From assembly GCA_934463425.1 (NCBI GenBank), contig CAKSJP010000039.1, positions 1 through 7,515 of the forward strand: 7,515 bases of DNA. The letters run 5' to 3'. Shown here in pieces: positions 6,265 to 7,515 of this stretch. Within the stretch, counting starts at the first letter, position 1; every line of letters begins with the position of its first letter. Made by a program: the position numbers and the translations under genes. The stretch comes from an uncultured Ruminococcus sp. (lineage in GTDB: Bacteria; Bacillota; Clostridia; Oscillospirales; Ruminococcaceae). The notes beneath the pieces are model-generated. The model was not told the DNA's origin, ran no database searches, and saw only the letters and a list, made by a program, of their open reading frames with translations.

Positions 6265-6293
6265 TCCGAATGCATCGGAAATACGCCGTATTT
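6265..6293 (-). promoter_or_regulatory. Two small hairpins in the parA leader, one covering the ribosome binding site
   Basis: In the parA mRNA, AAATAC and GTATTT (6279-6293) can pair around a 3-nt loop. A second stem, UCCGA/UCGGA (6265-6279) with a 5-nt loop, takes in part of the GGAGA ribosome binding site (6263-6267) of the ATG at 6256. The two share one base at 6279, so they are nearly stacked. This could reduce initiation at the upstream ATG and favour the internal starts. The effect is inferred; the stems are short. Confidence 0.3.
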
Positions 6294-6363
6294 CATCAGT
6301 TGTGCGTTTCCGTGCCCGATGCAGATGCGCATCCGGCAGGACTTCGTGCACAAATACGTTTTT

Positions 6364-6392
6364 ATTATAGCACGATTTCTGGAAAATGTAAA
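6364..6392 (-). promoter_or_regulatory. parA promoter
   Basis: Read on the - strand, TTTACA (6387-6392) and TATAAT (6364-6369) are separated by exactly 17 bp: five of six and six of six matches to the vegetative sigma consensus. Transcription should start near 6357, leaving a leader of about 100 nt before parA. The parS-like palindrome at 6428-6463 ends 35 bp upstream of the -35, so ParB bound there could influence this promoter. Confidence 0.85.
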
Positions 6393-6427
6393 GGGTTCGG
6401 CATTGATTTTTTTGGAATTTGCGAAAA

Positions 6428-6463
6428 AGCGCCGGAATGTTTCATGTGAAACATTCCGGCGCT
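6428..6463 (-). terminator. 36-bp palindrome upstream of parA, terminator-like on the - strand
   Basis: AGCGCCGGAATGTTTCA (6428-6444) and its exact reverse complement (6447-6463) flank only TG. On the - strand the stem is followed at once by TTTTT (complement of 6424-6428), the pattern of an intrinsic terminator. A leftward gene would be expected to end just to the right, but none is visible. The heart of the palindrome is a parS-like sequence, so it may be both, or either. Confidence 0.55.
6438..6453. other. parS-like site upstream of parA (one mismatch)
   Basis: TGTTTCATGTGAAACA differs from the parS consensus at a single central base (C8 to T). It sits at the centre of a longer perfect inverted repeat, so selection on a hairpin could explain part of the match. 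Its place next to the parA promoter and the exact site in the kinase gene make a ParB site plausible. Confidence 0.6.
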
Positions 6464-6626
6464 GCGCCTGCCTGTCCATAGGCGGTCAGATGTTTAACAT
6501 CATCAGTCCCGAACAACAATGGCTTTTCACCCGAAACACCGTGCGCCAACCGGGTCATCGGATTTCGCTGACGTATTATGTGGTGGTGGGGGGGAGGGAG
6601 ATTTGGCGGGTACCTCTGTGCCAAAT
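6464..6626. other. Intergenic stretch with no gene, small palindromes only
   Basis: No convincing reading frame lies here on either strand. Visible structures are GATGTT/AACATC (6489-6501, 1-nt centre), a G-rich run around 6581-6599, and ATTTGGC (6601-6607) with GCCAAAT (6620-6626) around a 12-nt loop. The base composition shifts from GC-rich to AT-rich across this stretch, which may mark an old insertion or rearrangement boundary. Confidence 0.4.
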
Positions 6627-6713
6627 TCCTTGACTTTTTTTGTCGAGTTTGGTAAAGTGAAAATATCGAATGCAGATGTGATTAGGGCAGGAGATATTGT
6701 AGGCGCAGCTTAA
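6627..6713 (+). pseudogene. Possible short remnant of a DEAD-box helicase C-terminal domain
   Basis: The frame ending at the TAA at 6711-6713 closes with FFVEFGK, then VIRAGDIVGA. The second part resembles the start of the DbpA RNA-binding domain at the C-terminus of DEAD-box helicases, where (V/I)RPGDIVGAI is typical. The match is about ten residues, stops at once, and has no helicase core upstream; the frame's first half (from an ATG at 6519) looks non-coding. It may be a chance match. TTGACT (6630-6635) and TAAAGT (6653-6658), 17 bp apart, could alternatively be a promoter. Confidence 0.15.
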
Positions 6714-6731
6714 ATTATTTTCATGATATGC

Positions 6732-6760
6732 TGGATGTTTTTTTCAGCGTATGGTATAAT
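6732..6760 (+). promoter_or_regulatory. Candidate extended -10 promoter
   Basis: TGGTATAAT (6752-6760) is a perfect -10 hexamer with the TGn extension. The -35 position 17 bp upstream (TGGATG, 6732-6737) is weak, which the extended element can offset. It would start transcription near 6767, about 130 nt ahead of the 144-aa gene at 6899, with the candidate leader peptide in between. Confidence 0.55.
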
Positions 6761-6802
6761 GAAGGTAGTTCGATCAGGAAAGCCACTGTGCTGAGGTAAC
6801 AG

Positions 6803-6856
6803 ATGCTTGTTGTTTATGGAGAGGGTGGTTTCTTTGATTGTATAGAAATGATTTGA
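6803..6856 (+). CDS. Candidate 17-residue leader peptide
   Basis: An ATG at 6803 follows GAGG (6793-6796) by six bases and opens a frame of 17 codons, MLVVYGEGGFFDCIEMI, ending at TGA 6854-6856. It lies between the extended -10 promoter and the 144-aa gene, 42 bp before that gene's start. Good spacing of the ribosome binding site supports translation; the tiny size and lack of known relatives do not. It could be a regulatory leader, a small protein or chance. Confidence 0.25.
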   Translation: MLVVYGEGGFFDCIEMI

Positions 6857-6863
6857 AAAATAT

Positions 6864-6885
6864 ATGTACAATTAAATTAGTACAT
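6864..6885. promoter_or_regulatory. Inverted repeat just upstream of the ribosome binding site of the 144-aa gene
   Basis: ATGTAC (6864-6869) and GTACAT (6880-6885) are exact reverse complements around a 10-nt A/T spacer, ending one base before the GGAGG at 6887-6891. The placement suits a repressor operator or a hairpin that hides the ribosome binding site. The arms are only 6 bp, so it could be chance in AT-rich DNA. Confidence 0.3.
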
Positions 6886-6898
6886 TGGAGGTTTTATT

Positions 6899-7333
6899 AT
6901 GGCATTTGTAAACAAAAAGTTATCAATTTCTGAGAAGAAAAAGATATCAGATATGAAGATAAAAAATCCCTACGGAAGCTATAGGGATATAATGGAAGGA
7001 ATCACACCTTCATATATCACAATAGACAATAGCAGTAATATGTGGTTAGCTCATTGTTATACACACAAGGAAACTTTAGAATGTATTGAAGAATTTATAT
7101 TTGTGTATAATGGACAACCAATTCCTGTTCAAGCTAAAAAAAGAATTAATGGCAAGAATGTCATTTGGGAAATCAGTCGTATTGATATTTCAGTAAACAT
7201 GATAGTAGAAGATCATAAATTGATTAATTCCCTAGTAGCAGCGTTTAAAGTGTATAATACGACAGGATGGCCAGAGGAAAATAACGAAGCGGTAAGTGTT
7301 ATTTGTGATCTGGGAAAGGAAGATGAGGTATAA
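6899..7333 (+). CDS. Hypothetical protein, AT-rich, family not recognised
   Basis: I do not recognise this 144-aa protein. It has no signal peptide or membrane segment, so it is probably cytoplasmic. The N-terminus is Lys-rich (KKLSISEKKKISDMKIK, 6-22). The middle (about 48-105) looks beta-rich with alternating hydrophobic residues and aromatic positions, and the C-terminus is acidic (GKEDEV). The ATG at 6899 follows GGAGG by seven bases, an excellent site. The gene is strikingly AT-rich with many AAA, ATA and TTA codons, unlike parA, parB and the kinase, which suggests acquisition from elsewhere. Its stop overlaps the next start by one base (TAATG), so it is coupled to the small frame downstream. 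An immunity or other accessory protein is possible, but nothing in the sequence proves it. Confidence 0.75.
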   Translation: MAFVNKKLSISEKKKISDMKIKNPYGSYRDIMEGITPSYITIDNSSNMWLAHCYTHKETLECIEEFIFVYNGQPIPVQAKKRINGKNVIWEISRIDISVNMIVEDHKLINSLVAAFKVYNTTGWPEENNEAVSVICDLGKEDEV

Positions 7334-7433
7334 TGCTTAATTTAGCAGAAGCACTTGAAGAGAAGCTTTAACTGCTTACGGTGTTGATGGTGACCCAGAG
7401 TTTGTTTCAAATGTCAAAGTATTTATTACATAA
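7333..7433 (+). pseudogene. Small coupled reading frame, apparently frameshifted
   Basis: The ATG at 7333 overlaps the upstream TAA (TAATG) and reads MLNLAEALEEKL before a TAA at 7369-7371. From GCT at 7365 another frame reads ALTAYGVDGDPEF and on to a TAA at 7431-7433. Adding one base at the AA of 7363-7364 would join the two into a protein of about 33 residues, so I infer a 1-base loss in a short A-run or a sequencing error. No classical slippery heptamer is present, which argues against programmed frameshifting. Function unknown; the natural gene may be a small partner of the 144-aa protein. Confidence 0.4.
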
Positions 7434-7515
7434 AATAAGTGAGTCCTACGGTAAAATGTCAATAGGCAAAAAGTAGAAAAACAAGTAAGAAAACCATACA
7501 TTCTGCCTAAGAAGA

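Noticed and set aside
7333..7433. Programmed ribosomal frameshift
   Set aside because: No X-XXY-YYZ slippery heptamer or strong downstream stem-loop is visible at the junction; a one-base loss or sequencing error is simpler.

Overview
The window looks like origin-proximal chromosome of a GC-rich Gram-positive anaerobe of the Clostridia, probably in the Ruminococcaceae/Oscillospiraceae. This is inferred from gene content, Shine-Dalgarno sites of the AGGAGG type, a clostridial-style SerRS, a ParB of the Spo0J type with matching parS sites, and AT-rich versus GC-rich intergenic repeats. No species can be named from sequence alone.

Layout. Positions 1-600 are intergenic and rich in repeats: a 43-bp exact direct repeat present twice, a perfect 15-bp A/T stem-loop, and several GC-rich hairpins. 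I see no convincing gene there. At 674-3030, on the + strand, is a two-gene two-component system: an OmpR/PhoB-type response regulator, then a membrane histidine kinase whose start overlaps the regulator's stop (ATGA). A long bidirectional terminator (3049-3087) separates it from the leftward genes. On the - strand, transcription runs parA (5417-6256), parB (4584-5420, ATGA overlap with parA), then serS (3141-4427) after a 156-bp spacer. A near-consensus promoter (TTTACA, 17 bp, TATAAT) drives parA. From about 6464 to the end the sequence becomes AT-rich and holds a possible gene remnant, a candidate leader peptide, one unrecognised 144-aa protein and a small downstream reading frame that appears frameshifted.

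How it fits together. ParA (Soj-like ATPase) and ParB (Spo0J-like CTPase/DNA clamp) form the chromosome segregation system, which works on parS sites near oriC. Three parS-like sites are visible: an exact TGTTTCACGTGAAACA inside the kinase coding sequence (1770-1785), a one-mismatch version in a 36-bp palindrome upstream of parA (6438-6453), and a two-mismatch version just after the parB stop (4566-4581). The exact site lies in a low-complexity Thr/Ser/Pro-rich stretch of the kinase's extracytoplasmic region, where the amino-acid sequence is probably under weak constraint. The two-component operon has an 11-bp-spaced direct repeat where the -35 box should be, suggesting autoregulation.

Most of the window is conventional. 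The parts most worth a second look are the placement of the parS-like sites, the left intergenic repeat, and the AT-rich right end.
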